DNA of 64,000 nt from Elmis aenea (GCA_947652605.1 OX393580.1:16574159-16638158), one strand, 5' to 3'; shown: positions 1-12,896, numbered from the stretch's first letter. Numbers and translations: made by a program. Notes: generated by a model not told the origin, from the letters alone.

Positions 1-938
1 AAAATAATTATTTCGGATTTTTAGTCCATATAAACGGAAATTAAATTTTCAGTAAGCAACTCCTAGTTATGCGAAATGTGTTTTAGGTGTAATGGGCCAT
101 TAAAAATTTAATTTTGGAGTAATATAAAAGTAAAACACGGTATGTTAGCAGCGTTTTGCAATGATGAAAGTAACATTAGTAAAAATTGCGATGGAAAATT
201 TTAATATGGTAATTTATTTGACCGGTTACGTTGCGGTTTTAATTATGTTTTTACTTTCACATAGGCCAGCGAATGTTTATTGAGTTAATAGCTTCATTTA
301 TGTCCAAATTTTAATAGCGCAGTCATTTGACGCTTATTTTGCCCAAAAAAACGCGTTTTGTTATAAGCTCAACAAATTACACCATTATCATTAATCTTAA
401 TATTTTTTTTTGTTACATCAAGGTTTTTAAAAATTTTGAAAGTGTCTACCCTTGGAATTTTTTTTTCAAAAATTAAAAAAAAATTGATTTCTAATTTTTT
501 GAAGACCATCAAAGAAAGTGTATTAACAAATCATTTAAATATATTTTTTTTTAAATAAAAAATTAATGACTTAATTTCGTTGGAAATTTCATTACGTAAT
601 GTGCAAACAAACTTGTTAAAAATTCCACAATACCTCAAATAACTTGAGCACTTTCCTTCTTGTTAAATACACCCTCAATTTTCGATTTCCTACTAATTCA
701 TTAATAATGTCTTAGACAAGTTTTTCGTTTTACATTTCCTGATTGATTTTATAACTTACATTGGCAAGTCCTTAACAAAATTAAACCTTTTCAAGAAGTT
801 TGATGGTGTAATTAATTATTAATATGATGAATAAAATGCCCTATTGAAGTGAAAAATTGATTTGTAATCCATAACTTTGTGTTACATGGTTATTGTGCAA
901 AAATTTATAGTTTAGTTGCTACAGTCAAACTTTTTATA
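1..938. other. AT-rich stretch, nothing recognised
   Basis: AT-rich sequence with several homopolymer T runs. I see no open frame of note, no terminal repeats and no similarity to the other repeats in the window. Confidence 0.5.
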
Positions 939-1948
939 CAGGGTGGTCCACTTTTTTGTAGCAGGACTTTGACAGTCGATACAAAAACTTATTTTTAAGC
1001 AAATATTTCATATCAACATTGGTCCATAAACGCTTCATTTTAAAGATACAGGATGTTGAAATTTTCGAAAAAATATCGATAATTTTTAACCGTTTCTTAA
1101 CCAGTAGATATATTTAAACCAAATTTTGTATACAGCGCCACCTTACAGGAGTTGTGGGGGTTCAGTCTCAATAAATTTAATAAAAAATTAGGACGGCCCC
1201 GTTCAAAATCAAACTCGAACCTGTTTTTGGGGAGATCATTTTATTTTAAACAAAAAGTGTCTCTTGACTTTTCTTTGTATTTGCCACCGTTTGACGCGAT
1301 ATTTGATTTAAGTATTTAACTATTCTCACGAAAAATTTGCTCATGTTCGATCTAAAAATATCGAAATAAAGAAGTAATTACTGATTTTTGTAGTTTTTAA
1401 TAACAGAACATGCTAATAATGAGGATATAAGTTCAGCTAAATTAGCGATTAATAAGCATTTACTCTGCAATTTGCAATTTTTTGCTTTTCACGATATTTT
1501 TAAATTGAATTTATGAACAAATTTTCTTCATGAATAGCAAAATAAATCAAATTTCGCGCCAAACGGTGGTAGATACGAAGAAAAGTCAAGAGACACTTTT
1601 TGTTTAGAATAAAATGTTCTACCCAAAAACATGTGTGAGTTTGATTTTAAACAGGGCCGTACTAATTTTTTATTAAATTTATTGAACTGAACCCCCACAA
1701 CTCCCCCATTGGTTGCTTGTGGGGCTTGGAATTCTCACCGAATGTGGTAATCTGTATAACAAATTTGGTTTAAATATATTTACTGGTTGGAAAAAGGTTA
1801 AAAATAATCGATATTTTTTCGAAAATTTCAACACCCTGTATCTTTAAAATGAAGCGTTTTTGGACCAATGTTGATATGAAAGATTCGCTTTAAAATGAGT
1901 TTTTGTATCAACTGTTAAAGTCCTGCTACAAAAAAGTGAACCACTCTG
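939..1948. mobile_element. Foldback element, family A (CAGGGTGGTCC ends), full copy
   Basis: The left end starts CAGGGTGGTCCACTTTTTTG and the right end is its near reverse complement, finishing in CACTCTG next to TA. The two arms pair along roughly 480 bp each. Matching blocks are AATATCGATAATTTTTAACC near the ends, ACAGGGCCGTAC-type sequence in the middle, and AAAAGTGTCTCTTGAC near the centre. There is no coding capacity, so this is a non-autonomous foldback. A shorter relative lies at 24625-25203. Confidence 0.85.
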
Positions 1949-2644
1949 TATACTTCATGTCTTTATTTTATTGCAGCCTTATTCTTTATGTATATCGTGC
2001 GATCGTTTCTGTTTACACATTTTAAAACATAATAAAATAGTTTAGAGCTGAATATGTTTAATGCTTAGGTAATACATTTTTTTTTAAATCCAGTGGACTA
2101 AATAAAAAGTTGTGTCGCTTCTTAGCGTGTGACTTAGTCAACTAAACAGTTTTTAGTAGTTGTGGACTGTGGTACAATATTTATAAACTTATACAATTTT
2201 TTGGCAAGAAAAATAGGACAACGAATTTTCTTACAAATAAACGATATTCTTTTGTTATGCAACCTTTATATTATTAATTCGCCTTTTGTGTACTCGCTTT
2301 CCGTTTTAACGAAGAAAATTCTTTATAAAGTACATCGTGTAAGCTACCTGTATTTCGGTTCTATACAAGCTTCTTAAATATTTAACGAGTCCACAAGTTT
2401 GTCGTAAACAAGTAACTAGAACAAATTTCCTAAATTACCTCAGCCAATTTTATCTTGATACGCTTTCGTTTGATAAATATCAAAGTTCTATTTATAACGA
2501 ATTGATTATTGATTATTTGACTGATTAATGATTAATTAACGAACAGTTAATAGCTTTATTCAACCAATTTTGAAAGAAATAAGTTACGCTGTAAAACTGG
2601 GTATTGTTTATTAAATGAGGTTGCAGTGTTCTGTCTTTTTTATA
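1949..2644. other. AT-rich stretch, nothing recognised
   Basis: Spacer between two foldback elements. A 71-codon open frame at 2162-2377 has no recognisable domain and AT-driven composition, so I do not call it a gene. Confidence 0.4.
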
Positions 2645-3970
2645 CAGTCTGTTCTACAAAATGGGCCCAAGAGTTACATGGCGAAACGGCATATATTCTC
2701 CAACTTCTGTTGCAGTTAGATTATGTAAGTCAATAAGGGCTACATTTTAAAAATATTTTCAAACATACAGGGTGCTCCAAAAATGAGTGGCATATCAAAG
2801 TTATACTTTTTCTTATGGAACACCCTGTATATTTTTATATTTTTAAATTCCTCTTGAAATTTACTTCAAAAAATGTATAAGGTTATATGGGTCTAAGGTC
2901 AATAGTTTTCGTGAAAATTGCATTTTCATGAAAATACAGTATTTTCAAAAATTTTCAACATTTAAAAACTTTGAGAAGTCTGAAGAAATTCGCTTAAAGA
3001 TAAGATTGACAATAGATTATGTAACACTTTGCACCACCTACTATTTTTAAAATATTATACAGGGCGTCTTTTACGCTTGGTCAAACTTGTGAAACTTTAA
3101 ACATCGATAACTCATTTTTTTTAAATACAACACCCTATATTTTTTACACGGTCTTATAGAAAATTTAATTCTCTTTCGAAAACATTCATACTGTTTTATA
3201 CCTAAAATTGATATTTTCCGAGATATCGCGATTTTATTGTTAATTATTAGGGCAAAGTAATATTTTCAAGTAGGCTATGAAGGTAGACAGCGGTAATTTG
3301 AAACAATTGAAAGAAAAAACAAGAAACTTATAATTTTATCGTTTGTCTACACACTTTTAACAAATTTTTATAGGAAAGTTGTAGTTTTACCATTTTTATG
3401 TTTAAATATAGGTTTCTGATCAGGGCCACAATATTTTTCATATAATTGAGTTTGATCGTTTGCCAAGTCCTAAAAACCGATTGATAATGTATTAGGTACG
3501 CGAACGCAACGCTGATTTAAAAAAAAAAGTAATACTGACTTGTCTAATTTTACATTAACAAAAACATGGTTGGTACTGTTTTCGGTAGTGTCGTAGTATC
3601 GTATAGTAAACAGACAAAAAATGGTTTATAGGATTTAGTAATTATCAATTATCTTATAACACTGGTCCAATAAATAAATGCATAAATAATTTAAAAAAAT
3701 CTCTATTTCAACGTAAGTATGGTAAAACTACAACTTTCCTATAAAAATTTGTCAAAAGTGTGTAGGCAAACGATAAAATTATAAGTTTACAGGGTGTTCC
3801 ATAAGAAAAAGTATAACTTTGATATGCCACTCATTTTTGGAGCACCCTGTATGTTTGAAAATATTTTTAAAATGTAGCCCTTATTGACTTACATAATCTA
3901 ACTGCAACAGAAGTTGGAGAATATATGCCGTTTCGCCATGTAACTCTTGGGCCCATTTTGTATATCCCTG
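2645..3970. mobile_element. Foldback element, family B (GGGCCC subterminal), full copy
   Basis: The left end CAGTCTGTTCTACAAAATGG mirrors the right end at 3951-3970. Pairing continues through the GGGCCCAAGAGTTACATGGC block, AACTTCTGTTGCAGTTAG and GGTAAAACTACAACTTTCC. Each arm contains a small unit bounded by its own ACAGGGTG and CACCCTGTA (2769-2831 and 3790-3852). A further unit at 3060-3141 with GGTCAAACTTGTGAAAC is shared with the foldback at 38422-40534. Non-coding; the 66-codon minus frame at its right end is repeat sequence. Confidence 0.85.
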
Positions 3971-5278
3971 TTTAATTGAATATTTATTTGTAAGTTGCTA
4001 TAATATTTTCCAAAGTTGGTGAAGTTATAAGACAAAAATTTGATAAAACCAACGATTTTAATTTCATTTTGATATCTCCTGATCAACTTTAAACTCACGA
4101 TTGCAAATAAAATTGCTATTTAAATTCGCGTGATGCGCTTTCAAATAATTCTTTTTGTAAATACGGCGCCGTCTCCTGCATACCGATGGTTTTAACTTGC
4201 TTAAAATATAATTGTCTTTATTTGTGATTCCATCGGAGCAACGTGTGCTTGAAAAACATTAAACAGAAGCCAAAAAAGTAAACATCTAGAATGTCAATAA
4301 CCAACCGACGAGTAATTTTGTTAGTTCGCTTCGGTTAGCGACGCGGTCGATCAATAATAAAACCGATCAACACTCTGCCATAATTTTGTTTATGTTGTAT
4401 TCCCAAAGCGAGAGCAAATTATGAATTTAATATAATATTTGGTTATCTTTGATGTACGTTCACTTTAAGCCGATAAATACCAGTAGTAGGGTCAAAAACA
4501 TGCCCAACGCTGAATTAAATTATCTCATACGTTTTCAACTCTTAAAAAAAGCATTTTATTCAAGATAAAATGATGAAAAGGCAAATGTTTAAACCATACG
4601 TAAAATTGCTTCAAATCTTTCACTATAATAAAGAGCCATACGCGACGATTTAAAGGATTATCGGCGTGGAAGCGAAAAATTCAATTCAAAAGCTGCTCCA
4701 CAATTTATTCAAGGTGGCTGGCTACCTCATAGTCATATCAATGAAATTTTATAACCCATCGTTCTGTTTTTCTTGGGCCCTTCTTGCGTCGTGACGCCTC
4801 TTGAACACATACCTGTGCTATTAAAAGAAATTTTAATAACAGATACGAACATTCTGAGCGTGCGTTTCTACCCCAGATGTAACGAGTTTCAACCAATAAG
4901 CAATTTAGTAAGATTGAAGATAAAATTTACCAGAAATTGGTGTGCGGAAAGCTAATCGAATGAAAAAAGAATGATATACTCCGTGCCTTGCATTCGATAA
5001 TCATCTTAGAAATATAATAAACTGGAGAATGGTTAAAAGATATTGGCTTGCGTGCTTCAATTATTAAAAAATATATACGATTTTTATACCAAAAGAAAAA
5101 TCTTAGGACCCTACAAATAATTTTTTAGCGAATAATGCGATTAAAATGAGGTATTGTTGTGTTGTGAGACATTTGACAAACGAATTTGAAAGACACATTG
5201 CTAAAAAGCGTTAGATTGTTAGATTCTTAACTCTTCATACATGGGTAAGCCATTCATATCTGGAACATTTAAATATGG
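3971..5278. other. Mostly unique sequence, no gene recognised
   Basis: The stretch from about 4120 to 4960 is slightly more GC-rich than its surroundings (for example GCGACGCGGTCGATC near 4340) and has no repeat partner in the window. Open frames here, such as 4773-4955, are short and resemble nothing I know. It could be ordinary intergenic or intronic DNA. Confidence 0.4.
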
Positions 5279-7141
5279 AATGTTCAAATCTGAAAAATGC
5301 GCCGATAGAATCATTCAAATCTTGAATCGTTTAACGCTGGAATCACTCAACGCAGGAATCATGCAACAATGGAACCATGCAACACGGGAATCGTTTATCG
5401 CTAGAAAGCTCAAATCTGGAATCCAGAAATCAAGAATTTTTGCTGCCCTCTATATTACAATAGCCAAAGTATAATATAATTAATTACAGAACACTTTGTT
5501 TTAAATTTTATCTTAACTATTGTACAGTGAAAGATAAAAACATCGTGTTTATGGTAACTCGAGGGCTACAAATTGGGGCAAAGTTGAGTAATTATAATAC
5601 TCAGTCAATTCTTTGCCTTTCTTTTTGAAATTCACTAAGCATTATAGTTACGCAACTATGCCCCAATTTGTAGCTCTTGAGTGTTGCCATTAACACGATG
5701 TTTTTATCTTCCACTGTACAGGGTGGGTAAATTTCGATGTTTTAATAGGGAATCTCGGTAACTATAAGAGGTATCAAAAAACGAACCGCGCATCCTCGAT
5801 CTCTTTTTTCGAGAAAAAGTTAATAGTGAAAACTAAAATTAGTTATCGTCTTTTGTTTTCGAGTTATCGCCGATAGCTCGACTTTTCGACTTTTCGTTTT
5901 ATGACTATATCTCGCTTGTTTATGAAAATAAACAAAAATAATTTTGACGTTCTACAGGCACTGTTTTGATAAGAATGCAGTGGCGTAGACAATTTTTCAA
6001 AAAAAAATTCGAAATTCGAGTTGTGACATAAAGTTGTATTTTTTAAATAGAACCCATAGTTGGCTATGACTTATTTACATTCCTATTTTTTTTTGTCATT
6101 CCAAATATATAAGGGTTGATGTATTTATTTTCAATAATACGCAAGTTATGAAGGTTTTTTAGTTTTTTTTTTTAAACAAAATTATAGTAGGCTGTAAAAA
6201 CAAAAACAAAACACTGTGTAAAACCTTTTAAAACTCATTCGGTACTAGTTACGAAGGTGTTGTAATTTGTTGTTGTGATAAACCTTACAAATATTTGAAC
6301 ATAAGATAAACTACAACAAACTAAATTACTGCAGATTCCGACTTTATCGTTGTTTCCTTAGTTTTATATATTCACAATGTTTATCACCATAACAAATTAC
6401 GAAACCTTCGTAACCTGTACCAAATGAGTTTTAAAAGGTTTTACACCTTGTTTTGATTTTGTTCTCACAGCCTACTATAATTTGGTTAAAAAAAAAACTA
6501 AAAAAACCTTCGTAACTTGCGTATTATTGAAAAGAAATACATCAACCCTTATATATTTGGAATGGCAAAAAAAAAAGGAATTTAAATGAGTCATAGCCAA
6601 CTATGGGTTCCATTTAAAAAAATACAACTTTATGTCACAACTCGAATTTAAATTTTTTTTGGAAAAATTGTCTACGCCACTGCATTCTTATCAAAAAAGT
6701 GCCTGTAGAACGTCAAAATTATTTTTGTTTATTTTCATAAACAAGCGAGATAGTCATGAAACGAAAGACGATAACCAATTTTAGTTTTCACCATTAACTT
6801 TTTCTCGAAAAAAGAGATCAAGGATGCGCGGTCCGTTTTTTAATACCTCTTATAGTTACCGAGATTCCCTATTAAAACATCGAAATTTGCCCACCCTGTA
6901 CAATAGTTAAGACAAAATATGAAACGAAGTGTTCTGTAATTACATTATACTTTGGCTGTTGTAATATAGAGGGCAGCTAAAATTCTTAATTTCTGGATTC
7001 CAGATTTGAGTTTTCCAGCAATGAACGATTCGCGTGTTGCATGGTGCCATCGTTGCACGATTCTTGCGTTGAGTGATTCCAGCGTTGAACGATTCAAGAT
7101 TTGAATGATTCTACCGGTGCATTTTCCAGATTTGAATGTTT
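5279..7141. mobile_element. Foldback element with degenerate 15-16 bp repeats in both arms
   Basis: Two arms of about 700-900 bp face each other. The outermost ~160 bp of each arm is an array of degenerate 15-16 bp units of the type GGAATCATTCAAATCT (5279-5425, mirrored at 6995-7141). Inside these lie mirrored CCCTCTATATTACAATAGCC blocks and then a CAGGGTGGGTAAATTTCGAT core (5719-6898). The open frame at 5241-5474 is only the translation of the repeat array. The left arm is interrupted by a 192-bp TA-flanked MITE that the right arm lacks. Confidence 0.8.
5525..5716. mobile_element. 192-bp Tc1/mariner-type MITE with TA target duplication
   Basis: Its ends are CAGTGAAAGATAAAAACATC and the reverse complement of CAGTGGAAGATAAAAACATC, flanked by TA on both sides (5523-5524 and 5717-5718). 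The mirror arm of the host foldback at about 6898 reads straight through ACTATTGTACAGGGTGGG and so is an empty site, showing a clean TA duplication. CAGTG termini plus TA are the hallmark of Tc1/mariner elements. The interior also pairs (GGGCTACAAATTGGGGCA), so the whole copy is nearly a hairpin. Confidence 0.85.
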
Positions 7142-7795
7142 CAACTTTTCATGCGGCTCCGATGCATACTTGCTAAAAATAAATTCATGCCCCATTTGGA
7201 CATACAATGTTGGACTTTGGATAAACTATTCAAAACTTAAAGTGCTTTTTCTGTCGTTAAAAATTAAGCCCTGTTTAAAATTACTAATTTCTTGTACACT
7301 CATTGCCCTTAACTGCAAACTTTAATAGACACTCAAATGTCTATATGAAAATTTACCTAGCCCATCTAGTTTTGTTTAGAATTGCTTTTCAATTCAGCCG
7401 TCTATTTATAAAACAAATACAGTTAAACTAAACAATGAAACTCTAGCACGAGATTTAAGTTCGTTACATTGTTTTGTTCTCTTTAAAGATTTATTTATTT
7501 ATTTCGATTGCTCAAACGTGTACTTTACCTAGTTCCAAGCTAAATAGGTCGATGGATTGTTTACAGTGGGCTAAAACGACTTGTACGGAGGGTAATAAAT
7601 ATTATTTAGCGATTTCTAAAAGCACTTTTACTTGTCTCGAAAAGCTTTTAAAGTAAGTAAGCCATTTTTCATTTTGCTTTTAGAATATCGCGTTGGCAAA
7701 AATGATAATGAACACTTTTAATTAATGCACGGTGGAGGTAGTTCATTATAACAGGAAGTCGATAACAAAAAAATTATATAACTTGTTTGTTTATA
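7142..7795. other. Spacer, nothing recognised
   Basis: No repeats or terminal motifs stand out. The 60-74 codon frames here have no recognisable motif. Confidence 0.4.
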
Positions 7796-8545
7796 CAGGG
7801 TGTTTCTTAAATGGTGCAAAAAAACTTTGGGAGGTAATTCCTTATGGAAAATTAAGGGGGGCTTTTGTATGAATTATTTCCCTTAGACGTCTTCTTTCGG
7901 GGTTACAAAGAGGAGCGGTATAATTTTATTTCTTAAATTTGGAAAAGGGTAGGAGAATGACATTCGTTTGGTAGATTTTTTATAGGTACAAATTTAAAGG
8001 TTTACCATAGTTATATTTTTAATTATCTCCCACCCTCACAAGGGGCTGAAAAGTGCTACGCCTGTTGGTTTTTTATGTGACTTTTTGGAGGCTTAAAATT
8101 TTGTAATATAATTTTTTTTTAAAAGGTTGATTTATTAAGATTTTTTTATTTTTCAACTTTTCCTGTAAATTTTATATTTTTTGAGTAAAAAATTAAATGA
8201 ATGAACATGAATCGTTAAATATTCTAAAATAAAACGATATTCATTTTGGTGGTTACCATCGTTTGATTATGTTCATATTGGGTAGAATTGACGGGTGTAA
8301 TTCATTTTATAGTTTAAGAGGTAATAACACGACAACACCTGTCAATTCTTCTCAATAAAAACATAAACAAACCATAGGAACAATCAAAATGAATCGTTTT
8401 ATTTTAGAATATTTAATGGTTCATGGCACTCATTTAATTTTTTACTCAAAAGCTCGGTGGCTGGTTGGTACGCAACCTTCCGAGTTAATCGAGAGGTCGT
8501 GGGTTCGAATCCCATGTCATCGTAGAGGTTTCAGGTGGTTTCCTC

Positions 8546-9293
8546 TAGGGTACCTTAATAAACAGGGTATGGTCAGCCGAGAACAAGTTTCTATTGGCTG
8601 AGGTGTATATACGGTCGAGTTTCGCTTGCCGCTAGGCTGAGACCTCCAGATTTCAAATAATTAGTATGGAGCGCATAGGCGAATATTCATATTTTATTTT
8701 TTCTTGCGTGTTCAGAGTGTTTAAGTGTGTTCTAAGACTTTAAAAGACATTAGTGATAGTTGTGTAAGTTATTATCATACGTTAATTTCATAAGTTAAGT
8801 TAAATACAACTATTTTTTTTATTTTTTAAATGTATTATTGGTCTACATCGAACTTAATAGCAATGATTGGGATTAATAATGTAATTTTATGATAAAATAT
8901 GAAATTAAATTGATGAACCTATACTTTTCAGTTGCTCATTGGATATTAAAAAATACGTTTTTTATAACGTCTTGTGTTTTATTCCTTACATGCCTACACC
9001 CCATGATACACGTCGTGTATCATGGGTTGCATGCCTACCATGGAAATACGCGCTCCGTAGATGTTTTTTTAAACATTAATAGCTAATAACAATTGTTAAT
9101 CCTTCATTTTACTCATTTTTTAATTGCTATACTTATTAATGCACCTATTTCTGCACGCCAATTGAGTTTTTACCTACGAATTTCGTTTAAAAATTGGGTT
9201 ATTAAAAGAAATCCTATATAATCCCATAGCGGCTATTAGAAATTTGGAGGGTTTGTGAAGCGTGGCCATACCCTGTTATATAGAGGTACCCTA
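8546..9293. mobile_element. Non-autonomous hAT element, 748 bp, inside the SINE
   Basis: The terminal inverted repeats are TAGGGTACCTTAATAAACAG on the left and TAGGGTACCTCTATATAACA (reverse strand) on the right, both continuing into GGGTATGG. The flanking 8-bp direct repeat GTTTCCTC lies at 8538-8545 and 9294-9301. An 8-bp duplication is characteristic of the hAT superfamily. It carries no transposase. The interior holds a perfect palindrome at 9000-9026. Confidence 0.88.
9000..9026. repeat. 27-bp perfect palindrome
   Basis: CCCATGATACACG followed by a single T and then its exact reverse complement. It lies in the interior of the 748-bp hAT element. Confidence 0.85.
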
Positions 9294-9846
9294 GTTTCCT
9301 CTACCTACTATAGGCAAATGCTGTGACAGTACTTCCACCTACCCTTACCTTACCCACCCTTTGCTTGTTCCCCGCCCCCTCCTCCCGGACGCTAATGGCC
9401 AAAGTAGTTGAAGCGTCCTTAAACCAACAATTTAGAAAAAAAAAAAAAAAAGCTGTAGGTTTTACTGAAAACCCTAAAGAATAATTTTTTTAAAAATAAA
9501 TCAAGCTTTCAAAGAAAATGTTTTAAATTTAAAATTTCAAGCCTCCAAAAAGTTCTGATAAAAAACAACAGGGGTCGCACTTTTCAGCCCCTTGTGAAGA
9601 TGGGAGATAATTAAAAATATTACTATGGAAAACTTTTCAATAAGTACAAAACATCTACCAAATATCATTCTCCTGCACATCTCCAAATTAAAGAAACAAA
9701 ATAAAAACCTAATTGTACCGCTCCCCTGTAGGAGGTAGTAACTTCGAAAGGAGACGTCTAAGGAAAAAAATATATAAAAGCCCTACCTTAATTTTCGATT
9801 AGTAATTACCTCCCAAAGTTTTTCGCAATATTTAAGAAACACCCTG

Positions 9847-10389
9847 TATATAAATAAATCAGCAAATAAGACAGTTACCAATGAAAATGAGAGTCTAGCA
9901 TTTCTACGAAGGATTCTGATTAAAAAACATACGTGATCCTGTATTAAACCTATTTATAATAATAAATGAATCACTTAAACAATTTTAATTTTGTTTCCTA
10001 TGTAAATTGTAACTAAAAACTAGATGTCTATCTGCTGAATGCCAATTACCTATGAGTGCAATAAAATTGTTTGCTGAGAAATTTTTTAATTAAATATGTT
10101 TTTTGGTACAAAATGTATAGCTAACTTACATATTACAATATAAAAAAACGTTCGCATTATTGTTTGTTAGATAAAACTTCTGCATTAAAAGATATGCCGT
10201 TGTGTACCTACATAACTCCACCATTTTTATTATAGTTTTGGTAGCTGGAAGCTCTAGTAGATAAGCAAAACTTTTTAAACATGCTTCTGATTATTATCTC
10301 TGCTTTTATTGTTTCATGCATTTTCATTCTGTACTTAATATCCATCATGCAAATGCGGAATACATGGTCTTGTGAAAAGTGTACACATA
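9847..10389. other. Spacer, nothing recognised
   Basis: AT-rich unique-looking sequence between two foldback elements. No open frame or repeat seen. Confidence 0.4.
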
Positions 10390-11598
10390 CAGGGTGTCCC
10401 AGATTACATTTCCAGCATGGGGATCTCGCTTATTATAAGAGATACAGGTTTGTTTAAATTAGATGAATTATTCCTTGGTATGAAAGGAGCCACAATCAAT
10501 TTTTAAAAGTACAAAATTCGTCGTGCTTCAGTTGTTATAGCAAAAAATATGAAAATGTCGAATTTGTTTTTTCTTTCATAACTTTTTTGTCTTAATCGTT
10601 AGAGCAATTTTATTTGTACTTTCTGAAGGTACTTTTTAATGGAGAATGTAACTGTCATTTTAGATTTTTTTTAACACTTACCATTTTCGAGATATTACCC
10701 CCAATTCCATTTTTTCTTATGGGCCGCGAAGTTGGCTATGGAATAGTTAAATGTGCTTTTTTTTACTTGTTTAAATGAGATATTACTTGCTATACCTATT
10801 TTTATAAACAAGTCACAAAATGAAAAAAAATCGTATTTTACCCATGACTTATCAAGCTATCTATGAAAATAAAAACAAAAAACAACTAATTAAATGTCAA
10901 ATGACAGTTACCATTTGTATGCGACATCATTTATTAGAATGTATAGTATTGTTGTGTAATTCGATAGTTTTTGTAGCAAATTTGTTTTCATATAATTATG
11001 GGCACATTTACAACTAATTAAAAATTTTTAATGTTGAAATGCTAAATTCTTTACAACAGAAACTGTGCAAAATAGATATTTGTAATTCTTTATGGATTTG
11101 TTTTGGATTTTTGGTTGGTTTTTCATAGATAGCTTGATAAGTCATAGGTAAAATACGATTTTTTTCATTTTGTGACTTGTTTATAAAAATAGGTATAGCA
11201 AGTAATATCTCATTTAAACGAGTAAAAAAAAGCACATTCAACTATTCCATAGCCAACTTCGCGGCCCATAAGAAAAAATGGAATTGGGGGTAATATCTCG
11301 AAAATGGTAGGTGTTAAAAAAAATCTAAAATGACAGTTACATTCTCCATTAAAAAGTACCTTCAGAAAGTACAAATAAAATTGCTCTAACGATTAAGACA
11401 AAAAAGTTATGAAAGAAAAAAGAAATTCGACATTTTCATACTTTTTGCTATAACATCTGAAGCACGAAGAATTTTGTACTTTTATAAATTGATTGTGGCT
11501 CCTTTCATACCAAGGAATAATTCATCTAATTCAAACAAACCTGTATCTCTTATAATAAGCGAGATCCCCATGCTGGAAATGTAATCTGGGACACCCTG
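10390..11598. mobile_element. Foldback element, family C copy 1
   Basis: Starts CAGGGTGTCCCAGATTACAT and ends with its reverse complement, with TA on each side. The arms pair for almost the whole 1.2 kb; blocks include GGGATCTCGCTTATTATAAG near the ends and GAAAAAAATCGTATTTTACC near the centre. ATCTCG begins at position 34 from both termini (10423 on plus, 11565 on minus). The 65- and 75-codon frames at 10820 and 11014 are mirror images within the arms. A second copy lies at 57033-58767. Confidence 0.88.
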
Positions 11599-12569
11599 TA
11601 TATACAGCTTCATCGTTAAATAATAATTCACGGATAGGTACGTTAACCCCTAAACCCGTGTGTATGTGTTAATGCTACGGTTTCTACACGTGACTTTGTT
11701 CTCTACACAATACAAGGGTGCGTCGGTGCAGGAATTATACATGAGATATTTAAACACTTGTATTCATATCACATATCCAGTTCGCTTTTATTATATTGAG
11801 CAAGGGAATAGCTGTTCATTCGCGTTGCTTATACAGGTGTGGGATTTGTTAACAGGTATGTGATAGCTTTATATTATTGTTTCCGCTAGCAAATCCGTCA
11901 AAAAAGCAGTGCTCAATTTTAACCGGGTGTTTTTAATATGCGCGATAGGCTAAAGCTTTAAAATTGTTCATTGTAAAATGTCTGACCAAAAATGTAATCG
12001 TTTTGATCCTTGACTTCGTCTTTGAAGTGCGCTTGGAAATGTTTTAAAATATTTCGAATAACAATTCTAAATGTGTGCAGATAGATTCTGCTTACATGCC
12101 TGTGTAGCCTCATTTGAACACAAATTGTTTGTCCCGAATATACGTTCATCATACTGTAGTTTAGGTAAATCATATTTGAGCTTTCAACGCTCAAGTGATC
12201 GATTCACTTGCGAATTCAAAGTTTCACTGCACTTATTTGTGCAGTTAAAATAATTAATGATCGGATATTATGAAGACATTTGTGGAGATGACACTGACAT
12301 TTACAATTTATTGAAATAAGTCCTTGTGGTAATGTCAACTGTCTTTGAAAACCTTGTTGTGTCATTCGTTCTTTGCTAGTCTCAATCCTGTTTAGATTAT
12401 CGCTGTCTTATTGGTTGTTCCAATCAAAATCTAATTTAATTGTTTGCGGTGGATTAGGCTACGGATTTGTTGTATGTATTGGAGGATGAAAGGATTAAAT
12501 GTGTCCAGAATTAAGCAGTTTTTGTGTTACGTAAACCAGAATTAAAATTTTTTACTCAATGTTAAAAAA
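11599..12569. other. Spacer, nothing recognised
   Basis: Open frames at 11660-11863 and 11958-12253 overlap on both strands and show no protein family. No repeats seen. Confidence 0.4.
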
Positions 12570-12896
12570 CTGGCAATTTTATTAGGGTGTCTGTAACATT
12601 TTTAGAAAATATTAAGAGATTTGCAAATTTTTTTAATTTATGCAATAAAAATTTTTAAAGAGCTGTAAAAATAATTTGAGGTCGTTTTTAATTTAAATAA
12701 AAGTAGTAATGTATTGCTTAGATTATGGTATCTATGTTGTTTTTAGAAAAATAAAGGCTTTTAAAAAAATTTTAATTTATGCCAATAAAAAACGCAAGGT
12801 TATACACTCGGATTATTATAAAAATTTTAGAAAGCTGTAAAAAAAATGTTTTAGGCCGTTTTTAATAAAACTAAACGTAGAAATGCATTACTTAGG

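Larger units (their letters stand above)
8455..9447 (+). repeat. tRNA-derived SINE with poly(A) tail, split by a hAT element
   Basis: The 5' part (8455-8545) carries an A-box-like TGGCTGGTTGG and, about 50 bases downstream, a near-perfect B-box GGTTCGAATCC inside GTGGGTTCGAATCCC, as in a type-2 RNA polymerase III promoter. The 3' part (9302-9447) contains GGCAAATGCTGTGACAG, then GTTGAAGCGTCCTTAAACC, and ends in a run of A. The candidate target duplication is AAAAGCT (8448-8454 and 9448-9454), although its A residues blur into the tail. Removing the inserted hAT gives a SINE of about 240 bp. No reverse transcriptase is encoded; SINEs depend on LINE machinery, and a Jockey-type relic lies at 20 kb, but pairing the two is inference. 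Confidence 0.8.
7796..9846. mobile_element. Foldback element, family E copy 1, interrupted by a SINE
   Basis: Starts CAGGGTGTTTCTTAAATGG and ends AAGAAACACCCTG with TA on both sides. The arms pair over more than 450 bp, including GGGAGGTAATTCC near the ends, a GGGGCTGAAAAGTG block (8042 and, inverted, near 9590) and a central pair around TTCATATTGGGTAGAATTGA (8270-8360). Compared with copies 2-4 of the family, the right arm contains an inserted SINE (8455-9447), which itself holds a hAT element. Non-coding. Confidence 0.85.

Noticed and set aside
5241..5474. 77-codon frame
   Set aside because: It spans the degenerate 15-16 bp repeat array of a foldback arm; the mirrored arm has an equivalent array.
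8455..8525. Possible functional tRNA gene
   Set aside because: The B-box is excellent, but the acceptor stem does not close and the segment continues into a SINE body with an A tail.
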